Source: an uncultured Clostridium sp.
GTDB lineage: Bacteria; Bacillota; Clostridia; Clostridiales; Clostridiaceae
DNA: 26,954 nucleotides
Reading direction: 5' to 3'
NCBI GenBank assembly: GCA_900543325.1
Contig: UQQU01000045.1
Coordinates: 1-26,954, forward strand
Shown: positions 6,043-15,455 of the stretch, one piece after another
Numbering within the stretch: position 1 is the stretch's first letter
Layout of the letters: the number at the start of each line of letters is the position of its first letter
Program-made: the position numbers and the translations under genes
The notes under the pieces: model-generated
Databases searched by the model: none
What the model saw: only the letters and a program-made list of their open reading frames with translations
Told to the model about the DNA's origin: nothing

Positions 6043-8742
6043 ATGGCTAAAGATTCTAACAAATCAAAAGGTCCTACAGAAAAAGTAGCGAAATCTAAAA
6101 GTGCCAAGAAAAAACTTAAGAAAAAGCCATCAAAGATTAAACAATTTTTCAAATACTTTTTCCTTACAATCTTAATAATAGGATTATTAATCGGTGTTGT
6201 TGGTGTTGGTTATGTTGTTGCTGTTATTAAAACAACTCCAGAATTAGATGTTAATGCTATTCATAATTTAAATCAGCCTTCCATGCTATTTGATGATCAA
6301 GGTGAATTTATAGATGACTTACCATCTACCGAAATACGATATATTATATCTTATGATGAAATACCCCAAAATTTAATTAATGCTTATATTTCTATTGAAG
6401 ATGAACGTTTCATGTCCCATGGTGGTATTGACGTTAAAAGAATTTTAGGTGCTGCTGCAAGAGATGTTATGGTTATACTGGGTAAACAAAATGGTATTCA
6501 TGGTGCATCTACAATAACACAGCAATTAATTAAAAATACTATATTAGCTTCTGAAGCTTCTGCTGAATCAACACCACTTGACAGAATTAATAGAAAGATT
6601 AAAGAAATAGCTTTAGCAGTTCAATTAGATAAAAAAATGAGTAAAGAAGAAATAATTACTGCTTATTTAAATACTATTCCTCTTAGCGGTCATATTTATG
6701 GTGTTGAAGCTGCTTCTAGATATTTCTTTGCTAAAAACGCTAAAGATTTAACATTACTTGAATGTGCTTATATTGCCGGAATCACTCAAGCTCCTACAAC
6801 ATATAGTGCTTATAATACAAGTTCCTCAAATTATCCAAACGGATATATTAGAAGAACTCAAACAGTATTAAGTAAAATGTTAGAACTTGGTTATATCACA
6901 CAAGAAGAATTTGACACAGCTTATGCACAAGCTGAAGCAAATGATTTTAACTTCTCTAAGCTAGATACTGACTATGGAGTAAATCAAGAGTGGTTTGTGT
7001 ATCCAGCATTAAATCAGGTAAAAGAAGATTTAAAAGAAAAGTACAAGTATACTGATGAGGAAGTAAATAAACTACTAGTTAATGGCGGTTTAAAAATATA
7101 TACTACATTAAATACTGAAATGCAAAATGCAGTTCAAGAAATATTAGATGAAAGAACTAACTTACAAGTTGATGATACTTCTTCAGATCCTACAGATAAT
7201 GATGGTGTACCTAAACTTCAAGCTGCTGCAACAGTAATTGATTATAAAACTGGTCAAGTAAAAGTACTTATTGGTGGACGTGGAAATCAACCTCCAACTT
7301 CACTTAATAGAGCTTATTCTGATTTAAAATCAATTGGTTCTACAACTAAGCCATTAACTGTTTATGGCCCAGCAATAGATACTAAGCTTATAACAGCAGG
7401 AACACCTTTAGATGATTCTTCTGTTTCATCAGAAATATTAAAGAAATATAACTTTGGAAATGTTAACCCTAAAAATGCTGATGGTTCAATGGCAGGATTT
7501 ATTACTGCAAGAGAAGCTTTAACTTATTCTAAAAATTTAACATCTATAAAAACAGTTGATATGTTAGGTTTAGATACAGCACTTGAATATGGGGAAAGAG
7601 CTGGTTTAAAATATGCTCCAGAATCTCATACAATGTCAGCATTAGCTCTTGGACAATTTGAACAACCACAAGGCAACCGTGATGGTGGAAATACTACAAT
7701 TTTAGCTTCTGCATATGGTGCCCTAGGAAACAATGGTGTTATATATAAACCTTCTCTTTATACAAGAGTTGAAGATGCTAGTGGTAATGTATTATTAGAA
7801 AAGGAACCTAAAGCTACTACTCTATTCTCACCACAAACAGCATATATACTTTATGATATATTAAAAGGTTCATCAACTAAAGCTCAATTTAGTGATATAC
7901 CTGTAGCTGGTAAAACTGGTACAACTGATAACTCTGATAACTTCTGGTTTGCTGGAGTTACACCTTATTATTCTGGTTCTGTTTGGATTGGATATGATAT
8001 ACCACAAAAAATGTATGGTAGTAGTGGTAGTGCTGCAACATTATTTGGAAAAGTAATGGATGTTGTACATTCTGGATTAAGCTATACTGATATAGAGGCT
8101 CCATCTGGGCTTGTTCAAGCAAAAGTTTGTAAAGATTCAGGTAAATCTCCTACTGATTTATGTTATCAAGATCAAAGAGGAAGTAGAGTTAAAACTGAGT
8201 ATTTTATTGAGGGAACAGAACCTAAATCAGTTTGTGACGTTCACGTAAAAGTTACTGTTAATAGCTCTAATAATAAATTAGCAAATGATAATACACCTGC
8301 AAGACTTCTTGCTGATAAGGTATTTATTAAAAAAGCAAATGCCAATCCTAATGCTGCTGATTATCCATTTGTAGTTCCTACACAAGAAGATGATACTAAA
8401 CCTGAAGAAAAGATAAAATTATCTGAAATTGGCTTAAGGGCAAATATGGATTTATACGATGCTATTGTTATACTAAATAATAGAGGTATTAAATATTCAT
8501 TTAAGGGATTATCAGTATCTGGTACTATTAACCCAGGTGAATATACATTAACTTCATTTACATCAGAAATAAATACTGGTGAAACAGTTAAGTTAACTGT
8601 AAAGATTACTACTAATACACCAGATGAAAATATCGGAGCAACTCCTCCATCAGAAACTACTCCTGATAATACCGAAGAGGATGATAGAACTGATGAACAA
8701 CGAATTACTTTTGATGGTTTACTAAATAACTTATTTAATTAA
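6043..8742 (+). CDS. Class A penicillin-binding protein (bifunctional glycosyltransferase/transpeptidase)
   Basis: The 899-residue cell-wall enzyme polymerises lipid II and cross-links the stem peptides. A Lys-rich cytoplasmic tail (1-33) is followed by one transmembrane helix (about 36-62), a GT51 domain (about 85-270; catalytic E120 in EDERFMSHGGID, GASTITQQLIKN and RKIKEI), and a transpeptidase domain with S433-T-T-K436, S496-K-N and K624-T-G. The C-terminal part has three conserved cysteines typical of clostridial PBP1A, then a PASTA-like segment (about 805-870) and an acidic Thr/Pro-rich tail. The start has a strong AAAGGAGG. It is monocistronic with a clear terminator, and shares its upstream region with yunB. 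It corresponds to the PBP1A/PonA group; I leave the symbol open. Confidence 0.95.
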   Translation: MAKDSNKSKGPTEKVAKSKSAKKKLKKKPSKIKQFFKYFFLTILIIGLLIGVVGVGYVVAVIKTTPELDVNAIHNLNQPSMLFDDQGEFIDDLPSTEIRYIISYDEIPQNLINAYISIEDERFMSHGGIDVKRILGAAARDVMVILGKQNGIHGASTITQQLIKNTILASEASAESTPLDRINRKIKEIALAVQLDKKMSKEEIITAYLNTIPLSGHIYGVEAASRYFFAKNAKDLTLLECAYIAGITQAPTTYSAYNTSSSNYPNGYIRRTQTVLSKMLELGYITQEEFDTAYAQAEANDFNFSKLDTDYGVNQEWFVYPALNQVKEDLKEKYKYTDEEVNKLLVNGGLKIYTTLNTEMQNAVQEILDERTNLQVDDTSSDPTDNDGVPKLQAAATVIDYKTGQVKVLIGGRGNQPPTSLNRAYSDLKSIGSTTKPLTVYGPAIDTKLITAGTPLDDSSVSSEILKKYNFGNVNPKNADGSMAGFITAREALTYSKNLTSIKTVDMLGLDTALEYGERAGLKYAPESHTMSALALGQFEQPQGNRDGGNTTILASAYGALGNNGVIYKPSLYTRVEDASGNVLLEKEPKATTLFSPQTAYILYDILKGSSTKAQFSDIPVAGKTGTTDNSDNFWFAGVTPYYSGSVWIGYDIPQKMYGSSGSAATLFGKVMDVVHSGLSYTDIEAPSGLVQAKVCKDSGKSPTDLCYQDQRGSRVKTEYFIEGTEPKSVCDVHVKVTVNSSNNKLANDNTPARLLADKVFIKKANANPNAADYPFVVPTQEDDTKPEEKIKLSEIGLRANMDLYDAIVILNNRGIKYSFKGLSVSGTINPGEYTLTSFTSEINTGETVKLTVKITTNTPDENIGATPPSETTPDNTEEDDRTDEQRITFDGLLNNLFN

Positions 8743-8745
8743 TTT

Positions 8746-8777
8746 AAAGGCAGTCATATAAAATGACTGCCTTTTTA
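8746..8777 (+). terminator. Terminator of the PBP gene
   Basis: AAAGGCAGTCAT / ATGACTGCCTTT forms a perfect 12-base stem with a short loop, then a T-run, directly after the stop codon. Confidence 0.92.
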
Positions 8778-8888
8778 TATTCATTTTTAACCAAATGCAT
8801 TAACTTGCAAGTAAAATTTCATTTTTTTCTACTTTTATTGAGTTTTGATAATTTTAACTTCACTTTATGAATAATACTTTTAATTCTC

Positions 8889-8917
8889 TTGCATTATTTT
8901 CACTTTTATATTATACT
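8889..8917 (+). promoter_or_regulatory. Sigma-A promoter of the AGCS symporter gene
   Basis: TTGCAT (8889-8894), a 17-base spacer and TATACT (8912-8917) give a good sigma-A match about 60 bases upstream of the start codon. Confidence 0.62.
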
Positions 8918-8977
8918 ATAGTAAAGTACATAGTAAAAAAAATCAAAAGATAAATATAAAAAGGGGGATACTTTATT

Positions 8978-10402
8978 ATGGAATTTTTAAATGAAAAAAT
9001 ACTATTAGTTAATGATTTTATATGGACTTATATTCTTATAGCTATGTTAATAGTAATAGGATTATATTTCACTTTTAAAACTAAGTTCGTTCAGTTTAGC
9101 AATATTAAAGAAATGTTCAAATTACTTGGGGAAGGAACTTCTTCAAAAGATAAGGCTAAAGGACAAGTTTCATCATTCCAAGCCTTCTGTATAGGTACTG
9201 CTTCAAGAGTTGGTACAGGTAACTTAGCAGGTGTTGCTTCTGCTATAGCAATTGGAGGACCTGGTGCTGTATTCTGGATGTGGTTAATTGCATTAATAGG
9301 TTCAGCTTCTGCTTTTATAGAATCTACTTTAGCTCAAATTTATAAAGTTAAAGATGGAGATAACTTCAGAGGTGGTCCTGCTTACTACATGGAAAAAGGA
9401 CTAAAGAAAAAATGGATGGGAATAGCATTCTCTATTCTTATAATAATATGTTTTGGATTTGCATTTAACTCTGTACAATCTAATACAATTACTGCTGCTT
9501 TTAATTCTACTTTTAATGCAAATAAGCTTATAGTTGGAATTATATTAACAGTATTAACATTAATAATCATCTTTGGTGGAGTAAATAGAATTGCTAAAAT
9601 ATCTAGTATACTTGTTCCTATAATGGCTGTAGCTTATATAGTAATTGCTTTATTTATCATAATAATGAACTTCAATCAAATTCCTTCATTATTCAAAACT
9701 ATATTTGAAAATGCTTTTGGAATTAAACAAGTAGTTGGTGGTGGTATAGGTGCTGCACTATTACAAGGTATAAAGAGAGGTTTATTCTCAAACGAAGCTG
9801 GTATGGGATCTGCTCCTAATGCAGCTGCTACTGCAACAGTTTCTCATCCAGCAAAACAAGGCTTAATTCAAACATTAGGAGTATTTACTGATACATTAAT
9901 TATTTGTACTTCTACAGCATTTATAATACTTTTATCAGGTGCACCATTAGATGGCTCTGTAAAAGGTATAGAACTTACTCAAATGGCTTTAGTTTCTCAA
10001 GTTGGTTCTTGGGGAGGAACATTTATATCAATTTGTATATTATTATTTGCTTTCAGTTCTATAATAGGTAACTACTATTACGGTGAAACAAATATTCAAT
10101 TTATTACAGAAAATAAAGTTGTTTTATATGGATATAGAATTTTAGTTGCTGCTATGGTTCTATTTGGCTCAATTGCTTCAATGGATTTAGTTTGGAACAT
10201 AGCTGATGTATTTATGGGACTTATGGCTATCTTAAACTTAATAGCTATCGTATTATTAAGCAAGATTGCAATTAAGGCTTTACAAGATTACACGGCTCAA
10301 AAGAAAGCTGGAAAAGATCCTGTATTCTATGCTTCTTCTATTCCTGAACTTGGTGATGAAGTTGAAGAATGGAGAGAAGATGAAAAAGAGGCAATAGCCT
10401 AA
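8978..10402 (+). CDS. Alanine/glycine:cation symporter (AGCS family)
   Basis: The 474-residue inner-membrane protein belongs to the AGCS family, which takes up alanine or glycine with sodium (sometimes protons). About ten to eleven hydrophobic helices are visible. Family hallmarks are SRVGTGNLAGVASAIAIGGP and the adjoining GAVFWMW block, FRGGPAYYMEKGL, the LLQGIKRGLFSNEAGMGSAP block, and YYYGE near the C-terminus. Length is normal. The ATG is preceded by AAGGGGG at 10-base spacing. The gene has its own promoter and terminator and no metabolic partner nearby, so the transported amino acid is not certain. Confidence 0.93.
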   Translation: MEFLNEKILLVNDFIWTYILIAMLIVIGLYFTFKTKFVQFSNIKEMFKLLGEGTSSKDKAKGQVSSFQAFCIGTASRVGTGNLAGVASAIAIGGPGAVFWMWLIALIGSASAFIESTLAQIYKVKDGDNFRGGPAYYMEKGLKKKWMGIAFSILIIICFGFAFNSVQSNTITAAFNSTFNANKLIVGIILTVLTLIIIFGGVNRIAKISSILVPIMAVAYIVIALFIIIMNFNQIPSLFKTIFENAFGIKQVVGGGIGAALLQGIKRGLFSNEAGMGSAPNAAATATVSHPAKQGLIQTLGVFTDTLIICTSTAFIILLSGAPLDGSVKGIELTQMALVSQVGSWGGTFISICILLFAFSSIIGNYYYGETNIQFITENKVVLYGYRILVAAMVLFGSIASMDLVWNIADVFMGLMAILNLIAIVLLSKIAIKALQDYTAQKKAGKDPVFYASSIPELGDEVEEWREDEKEAIA

Positions 10403-10409
10403 AACTATT

Positions 10410-10448
10410 AAAAGATGAATCAAAACACTTAGTTTTGATTCATCTTTT
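10410..10448. terminator. Bidirectional terminator between the symporter and HAD phosphatase genes
   Basis: A 17-base perfect stem AAAAGATGAATCAAAAC / GTTTTGATTCATCTTTT with a 5-base loop has T-runs on both strands and separates the convergent genes. Confidence 0.93.
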
Positions 10449-10511
10449 TTACTTTTCATTAAACTTTTTTTATAACCACCTTAACCAATAATAATCTGAT
10501 AACTATTAATA

Positions 10512-11162
10512 TTATATTTCCATTATCAATTTTCTTAATTCTTCAACATTATTAACTATATAGTTAGCTCCATTATCATATAGCTCTTCGTAATCTCCAT
10601 ATCCATATAAAACCCCTATAGATTCTATCCCTATTTCCTTAGCTCCATAAACATCATGTTTTCTATCACCAATCATAATAACTTCTGATAAATCTTTTAT
10701 ATTATTTCTTTCTAGTGCATATTGAATTACTTCACTCTTTTTAACTCTAGTACCATCGAGATTACTTCCACTTACAAAACTAAAATATTTTCTCAAATTA
10801 AAGTGTTCTAATATTTTTTGGGCAAATATTGTTGGTTTTGATGTTGCAACTATTAGCACTTTATTATTCTCTTTTAATGAGATAAGTATATCCTCAAACC
10901 CTTTATAAACTTGATTTTCATAGATCCCTCTATCTGAAAAGTACTCTCTGTAATACTTTATTGCTTTTTCTGCCTCATCATCATTAAAATTATAATATTC
11001 AATAAAAGAATCTTTTAATGGTGGCCCTATAAACTTACAAAGCTCATTTAAACTATCTACTTTAATTCCAAATTTACTTAATGCATATGCAACTGATTTT
11101 GTTATTCCTTCCTTTGGATCCGTAATTGTACCATCTAAATCAAATAATATATACTTCTTCAC
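10512..11162 (-). CDS. HAD-superfamily phosphatase (phosphoglycolate phosphatase / 5'-nucleotidase-like)
   Basis: The 216-residue cytosolic hydrolase has the four HAD motifs: D8-L-D10-G-T, the Thr/Ser of VATSKP, a lysine near GTRVKKSE, and GDRKHD. A helical cap domain lies between motifs I and II. The FDLDGTITDPKEGITKSVAY start resembles the HAD 5'-nucleotidase-like branch, so a nucleotide or small sugar phosphate is a plausible substrate. The start is GTG at 11162-11160 with AAGGGGG 8 bases upstream. It lies immediately behind the pyr operon terminator with too little room for an obvious separate promoter, so it may be expressed by read-through from the pyrimidine genes. The superfamily is certain, the substrate is not. 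Confidence 0.88.
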   Translation of the reverse strand: MKKYILFDLDGTITDPKEGITKSVAYALSKFGIKVDSLNELCKFIGPPLKDSFIEYYNFNDDEAEKAIKYYREYFSDRGIYENQVYKGFEDILISLKENNKVLIVATSKPTIFAQKILEHFNLRKYFSFVSGSNLDGTRVKKSEVIQYALERNNIKDLSEVIMIGDRKHDVYGAKEIGIESIGVLYGYGDYEELYDNGANYIVNNVEELRKLIMEI

Positions 11163-11187
11163 TTTTTAATCCCCCTTGCTAACTTAC

Positions 11188-11227
11188 ATAAAAAATCACT
11201 ATAAGTAATTATATACTTATAGTGATT
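11188..11227 (-). terminator. Terminator at the end of the pyr operon
   Basis: A perfect 14-base stem AATCACTATAAGTA / TACTTATAGTGATT with a 6-base loop is followed on the minus strand by six Ts. It starts 5 bases past the pyrD stop codon. The stem is AT-rich, so termination may be partial. Confidence 0.85.
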
Positions 11228-11231
11228 CACT

Positions 11232-12128
11232 TTATATTATTCCAACTATTTCGTTAATATCCTTAATTCCTTGCGATCTGCAGAAAGCTTCCATTTCTTC
11301 AATTATTTCTTTACCAGCCATTGGATTAAAGAAGTTAACAGTTCCTATTTGAACAGCTCTTGCACCAGCCATCATAAATTCTATAGCATCTAATCCTGTT
11401 GTAATACCACCTAAACCTATTACTGGTATTTCTACAGCTTTAGCTACCTCATGAACCATTCTTAAAGCTACAGGTTTAACAGCTGGTCCTGATACTCCAG
11501 CATATACATTATTAAATACCGCTTTTTTCTTATATGGATCTATTGCTAATCCTTTTAATGTGTTAATAAGAGATAATGAATCTGCTCCTGCTTCTTGACA
11601 CTTTATAGCCATATCAACAATATCTTCAGCATTAGGTGATAACTTAACCATTAAAGGCTTATCTACTATAGCTTTTGCTTTTTTAACAACATCATAAGCT
11701 ACTTCTGATTTAATTCCGAAAGCCATTCCTCCTGATTTTACATTAGGACATGATATATTAAGTTCTATCATATCTATATCAGTGCCTCTAAGCTTTTCTA
11801 ATGCTATTTCATAGTCTTCAATGCATCCTCCACCAACATTTGCAATAATGTTAGTACCTAACTCTTTCATCTTTGGAAGTTCTTCTACTATAAATCTATC
11901 TATTCCCGGATTTTGAAGACCAACTGAGTTCATCATTCCTGATGGAGTTTCAAATACTCTTATTCCATCATTACCAGCTTTTTCATTTAATGTTAATCCC
12001 TTAGAAGAAATACCTCCTAAAATTCCTACATTGTAAAAATTATTATACTCTGCGCCAAAACCAAAGGTTCCTGATGCTGCTATTACTGGGTTTTTAAAAT
12101 CTAATCCGTTTATATTAACTTTTAACAT
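11232..12128 (-). CDS. pyrD: Dihydroorotate dehydrogenase B (NAD+), catalytic subunit
   Basis: The 298-residue FMN protein oxidises dihydroorotate to orotate, step four of UMP synthesis. It is class 1B: the catalytic base is Cys127 in LNISCPNVK, and the FMN-binding C-terminal blocks IPVIGLGGI and GARAVQIGT are intact. In this class electrons pass to NAD+ through PyrK, which is encoded just upstream with a 21-base gap. The start has AAAGGAG. It is the last gene of the operon; orotate phosphoribosyltransferase (pyrE), which often follows in clostridia, is absent here. Confidence 0.96.
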   Translation of the reverse strand: MLKVNINGLDFKNPVIAASGTFGFGAEYNNFYNVGILGGISSKGLTLNEKAGNDGIRVFETPSGMMNSVGLQNPGIDRFIVEELPKMKELGTNIIANVGGGCIEDYEIALEKLRGTDIDMIELNISCPNVKSGGMAFGIKSEVAYDVVKKAKAIVDKPLMVKLSPNAEDIVDMAIKCQEAGADSLSLINTLKGLAIDPYKKKAVFNNVYAGVSGPAVKPVALRMVHEVAKAVEIPVIGLGGITTGLDAIEFMMAGARAVQIGTVNFFNPMAGKEIIEEMEAFCRSQGIKDINEIVGII

Positions 12129-12149
12129 TTTATCTTCTCCTTTGGTTTA

Positions 12150-12887
12150 TTATAATTCTACATAGTATCCATCAAATACTGGACCATCTTTACATGTTCT
12201 TTTATTTCCATCTTTAGTTTTACAAGTACACACAAGACAAGCTCCTACTCCACAAGCCATATGCTTTTCCATAGAAACATATACTTTTACTTGCTTTTCT
12301 TTACACATTTCAACTACTCTCTTCATCATCACTTCTGGTCCACAGCAAAGTACTGTATCATATTTATCTAAATCTAAAATTTCAGTTACAAATCCTTTAT
12401 GTCCATGTTTACCAGTATTAGTTGAAACATATACCTCATCAACGTATTCTTTTATCTCATCTATTAAGTATATATCATCTCTGAATCCAGCATAAAGATC
12501 CATCTTAATATCATTTCTATTTTTTCTTAACCTTTTAGATACTTCAAGCATTGGAGCTGTTCCTATTCCTCCGCTTACTAATGCAACTCTACCTAAGTCA
12601 TCAGTTACATTAAATCCATTTCCAAGAGGACCATTTAAACTTATTGAATCTCCAGCCTTTAAAGCTGCAAACTCTTTAGTTCCTGCTCCAACTACTGCAT
12701 ATACAAAAGTTAATGTTTCTCCATTTGTTTCACATACACTTATTGGTCTTGGAAGTAATGTAGCACCATTATGCTTTAACATATAAAATTGCCCTGCTTT
12801 AGCTTCATTCTTATCTTCTACCACCATTTTATATATTCCATTTTGAATTTCTTCATTTAATAATATTTTGCCTTGTGTGTACTTCAT
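12150..12887 (-). CDS. pyrK: Dihydroorotate dehydrogenase electron-transfer subunit
   Basis: The 245-residue flavoprotein carries electrons from PyrD to NAD+. The ferredoxin-reductase-like FAD domain has RPIS at 47-50 and the NAD-binding LVSGGIGTAPM at about 103-113. The C-terminal [2Fe-2S] site has C212, C217, C220 and C232 (ACGVGACLVCTC ... TCKDGPVF). Length is normal. The ATG follows TAGGAGGAG, and the gene starts 13 bases after pyrF. Confidence 0.96.
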   Translation of the reverse strand: MKYTQGKILLNEEIQNGIYKMVVEDKNEAKAGQFYMLKHNGATLLPRPISVCETNGETLTFVYAVVGAGTKEFAALKAGDSISLNGPLGNGFNVTDDLGRVALVSGGIGTAPMLEVSKRLRKNRNDIKMDLYAGFRDDIYLIDEIKEYVDEVYVSTNTGKHGHKGFVTEILDLDKYDTVLCCGPEVMMKRVVEMCKEKQVKVYVSMEKHMACGVGACLVCTCKTKDGNKRTCKDGPVFDGYYVEL

Positions 12888-12900
12888 AACTTCTCTCCTC

Positions 12901-13773
12901 CTAAAGGTTATTAACTGCGTTTCTTATTTCATCTCTCATTCTAATAGCTTCTCTTCTTGCACAAGCAGCAAATTCTGCTGGTTTGTTTTCTTTCTTATAA
13001 GCTAAAAGAATTGCTCTTGATGAATTTACTACTCCACCATTTCCATCTCTTAGGTATAAAGCTACATCTTCAGCTTTTCCACCTTGAGCTCCATAACCTG
13101 GTATTAAGAAGAACATATCTTTATATCTTTCTCTTATTTCTTTCCCCTCTTCAACATGAGTACATCCTATAACTCCACCTATTGCAGAATATCCACACTC
13201 ACCTTTAACACTTTCCCCCATTTTAGTAAGCTTATCTCCTACAACCTTGTAAACCTTGCTATCATCTTTAGTATCTATATTTTCAATATCTTCAGCTCCT
13301 GGATTTGAAGTTCTAACTAGTACAAACACACCTTTTTTTCCACTTTCCATGTAAGGCATATATGGTTCTATACTATCCATTCCCATATAAGGACTTAAAG
13401 TTATAAAATCAGCTTCGAAATCACCACTAAAATGTCCTTTTGCATATTGAGTAGCAGTTGCCATTATATCCCCTCTTTTTATATCAGCAACTATAATAGC
13501 ATCTTTTTCTCTTAAATAATCTAATGTTTTCTTATATGCTATAAGGCCTGCTAATCCTAAAGCTTCATAATATGCAATTTGCACTTTATAACAAGCTACA
13601 ACATCTAAAGTTTCATCTATAATAGCCTTATTATATTCAAATATTGCTTCTTCAATAGATTTTCCTTCTAAAACATGTTCTGGTATATATTCAACAGCTG
13701 TGTCTAATCCTAAACAAACTACTCCTCTTTCTTCAACTCTTTTATATAATTTATCCATTATTAAACTTTTCAT
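12901..13773 (-). CDS. pyrF: Orotidine 5'-phosphate decarboxylase
   Basis: The 290-residue enzyme decarboxylates OMP to UMP, the last step of the pathway. The active-site array is D97-I-K99-R-G-D102 in IVADIKRGDI. The length and sequence (GVVCLGLDTAVEYIPE near the N-terminus, HFSGDFEADFITLSPYMG, then the PGYGAQGG phosphate loop) fit the longer type 2 PyrF subfamily rather than the 230-residue E. coli type. The start ATG at 13773 has AAAGGTG at 10-base spacing; the next in-frame ATG five codons on lacks a binding site. It lies 49 bases after pyrC. Confidence 0.95.
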   Translation of the reverse strand: MKSLIMDKLYKRVEERGVVCLGLDTAVEYIPEHVLEGKSIEEAIFEYNKAIIDETLDVVACYKVQIAYYEALGLAGLIAYKKTLDYLREKDAIIVADIKRGDIMATATQYAKGHFSGDFEADFITLSPYMGMDSIEPYMPYMESGKKGVFVLVRTSNPGAEDIENIDTKDDSKVYKVVGDKLTKMGESVKGECGYSAIGGVIGCTHVEEGKEIRERYKDMFFLIPGYGAQGGKAEDVALYLRDGNGGVVNSSRAILLAYKKENKPAEFAACARREAIRMRDEIRNAVNNL

Positions 13774-13822
13774 AAAACTTACGCACCTTTCAATATCTTA
13801 ATATTTTAGCCTATTATCTTTA

Positions 13823-15019
13823 CTAAATACTATATATTACTTTTCCATTCTTTATAGTCATTATTACTTCTCCAAAATATTTTCTTCCATGGAATGGAGT
13901 ATTCTTACCTTTTGAAGCAAATTTCTCTTTATCAATGACTACTTCTTTATTTAAATCCACTAATACTAAGTCTCCATCTTTTCCTATAGTAATACTACCT
14001 TTATTCATTCCTAAAATATTAGCTGGATTTCTTGACATTAACTCACTTAACTTATTTACAGAAATTCCATTTTTCTTTACAAGTTCTGTATAACAAATAC
14101 TAAATGCAGTTTCAATCCCAACCATTCCTGGTGCTCCTTTTGCCTTATCTTCTTCCGTATGAGGTGCATGATCCGTACCTATACAATCTACAGTTCCATC
14201 TTTGATACCTTCTATTATAGCAGTTACATCAGCTTTTTCTCTTATTGGCGGATTTACTCTATAATTACTTTCATCAGTAGTTAAACCAATATGATGTGGT
14301 GTTACTTCACAAGTTACATTAGCGCCCTCTTTTTTAGCTCTTCTTATTGCTTCAATAGAATCTATTGTACTTACATGTGCCATATGAAGTCTTGCTTTTG
14401 TTACCTTAGCTAAATATAAATCTCTTATAGTCATTAAATCTTCTGCTATTCTCATATCAATCTTAGAGAATGTTTTATCTTCTGCATGAGACATAACTAT
14501 CCAATTATTTTTCTTAGCTTTTTCCATAGCTTTCATCATTACGCTAGAATCCATTACACCAACACCATCATCTGTTATTGCAACTAATTCTTTATCATCA
14601 TCAAAAGCATTTAAGTGCTCTATAGATTTGCCACCAAAGTTTTCTGTTATTGAAACACATTGATGTATATCTATTAATCCTACTTCTTTAGCTTTATTTC
14701 TCACATACTCAACAACTTCTTTCGTTGAACATATAGGATTTGTATTACCCATTAGGCAAACCCCTGTATATCCACCTTTAGCTGCTGCTCTTGATCCACT
14801 TTCCATATCTTCTTTATATGTTAAACCTGGATCTCTAAAATGTGCATGTGTATCTATGAATGAAGGCATTAAAGTTAAACCTTTTGCATCTATTATATCT
14901 ATTCCATCTTTATTTATTTCTTTTCCAATTTCAGTTATTATTCCATCTATGATTAATATATCTCCATAAAAGCTTTCATAAGCATCTATTACATTAGCAT
15001 TCTTTATTAATAAGTTCAT
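13823..15019 (-). CDS. pyrC: Dihydroorotase
   Basis: The 398-residue zinc amidohydrolase cyclises carbamoyl-aspartate to dihydroorotate. The metal motif H58-A-H60-F-R-D-P-G is near the N-terminus; further conserved sites are MSHAEDKTF, MAHVST and the catalytic Asp in GTDHAPHT. It belongs to the class I type found in Gram-positive bacteria. The start is 4 bases after pyrI, and its GAGGTG binding site overlaps the pyrI end, so the two are translationally linked. Confidence 0.95.
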   Translation of the reverse strand: MNLLIKNANVIDAYESFYGDILIIDGIITEIGKEINKDGIDIIDAKGLTLMPSFIDTHAHFRDPGLTYKEDMESGSRAAAKGGYTGVCLMGNTNPICSTKEVVEYVRNKAKEVGLIDIHQCVSITENFGGKSIEHLNAFDDDKELVAITDDGVGVMDSSVMMKAMEKAKKNNWIVMSHAEDKTFSKIDMRIAEDLMTIRDLYLAKVTKARLHMAHVSTIDSIEAIRRAKKEGANVTCEVTPHHIGLTTDESNYRVNPPIREKADVTAIIEGIKDGTVDCIGTDHAPHTEEDKAKGAPGMVGIETAFSICYTELVKKNGISVNKLSELMSRNPANILGMNKGSITIGKDGDLVLVDLNKEVVIDKEKFASKGKNTPFHGRKYFGEVIMTIKNGKVIYSI

Positions 15020-15023
15020 CTAT

Positions 15024-15455
15024 TTACACCTCGCTAGGATTTATTATCTGTTCACAATATTCACATTTATAACTTCCTTTTTCTCTATCAACTAATGTGA
15101 AATTATGAGGTATATACTTTTCTTGTGAAGTTATACAGTTTGGATTTTCACATAATAATATATTTTGAATCTGCTCTGGTAATTCTGGTTTTATTTTGCT
15201 AACTATTACTTCATTTCTAACTTCATTTATAGTAATACCTGGAGATAATAACCCAAGTACTGTATAATTTATTTCCTCAATATTCTCAATTTTTATTATA
15301 TCTTTTTTTCCCATCTTTTTACTATCTGCATTTATTATTAACGCAACTTGATTTCCTAATTTATCTAAGTGTAAATATCTAAATATTTTGACTCCCATTC
15401 CAGCTTTTATATGATCTAACATGAATCCATTTTTTATACTAGTTATTTGTAGCAT
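15024..15455 (-). CDS. pyrI: Aspartate carbamoyltransferase regulatory chain
   Basis: The 143-residue subunit binds CTP/ATP in its N-terminal domain and contacts the PyrB catalytic chain through a C-terminal zinc domain with C102, C107, C131 and C134. It confers allosteric control on the enzyme complex. The start codon follows the pyrB stop directly (TAAATG), with a G-rich binding site inside pyrB, which would help equal production of both chains. It is slightly shorter than the E. coli protein (153 residues), as is usual in clostridia. Confidence 0.95.
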   Translation of the reverse strand: MLQITSIKNGFMLDHIKAGMGVKIFRYLHLDKLGNQVALIINADSKKMGKKDIIKIENIEEINYTVLGLLSPGITINEVRNEVIVSKIKPELPEQIQNILLCENPNCITSQEKYIPHNFTLVDREKGSYKCEYCEQIINPSEV

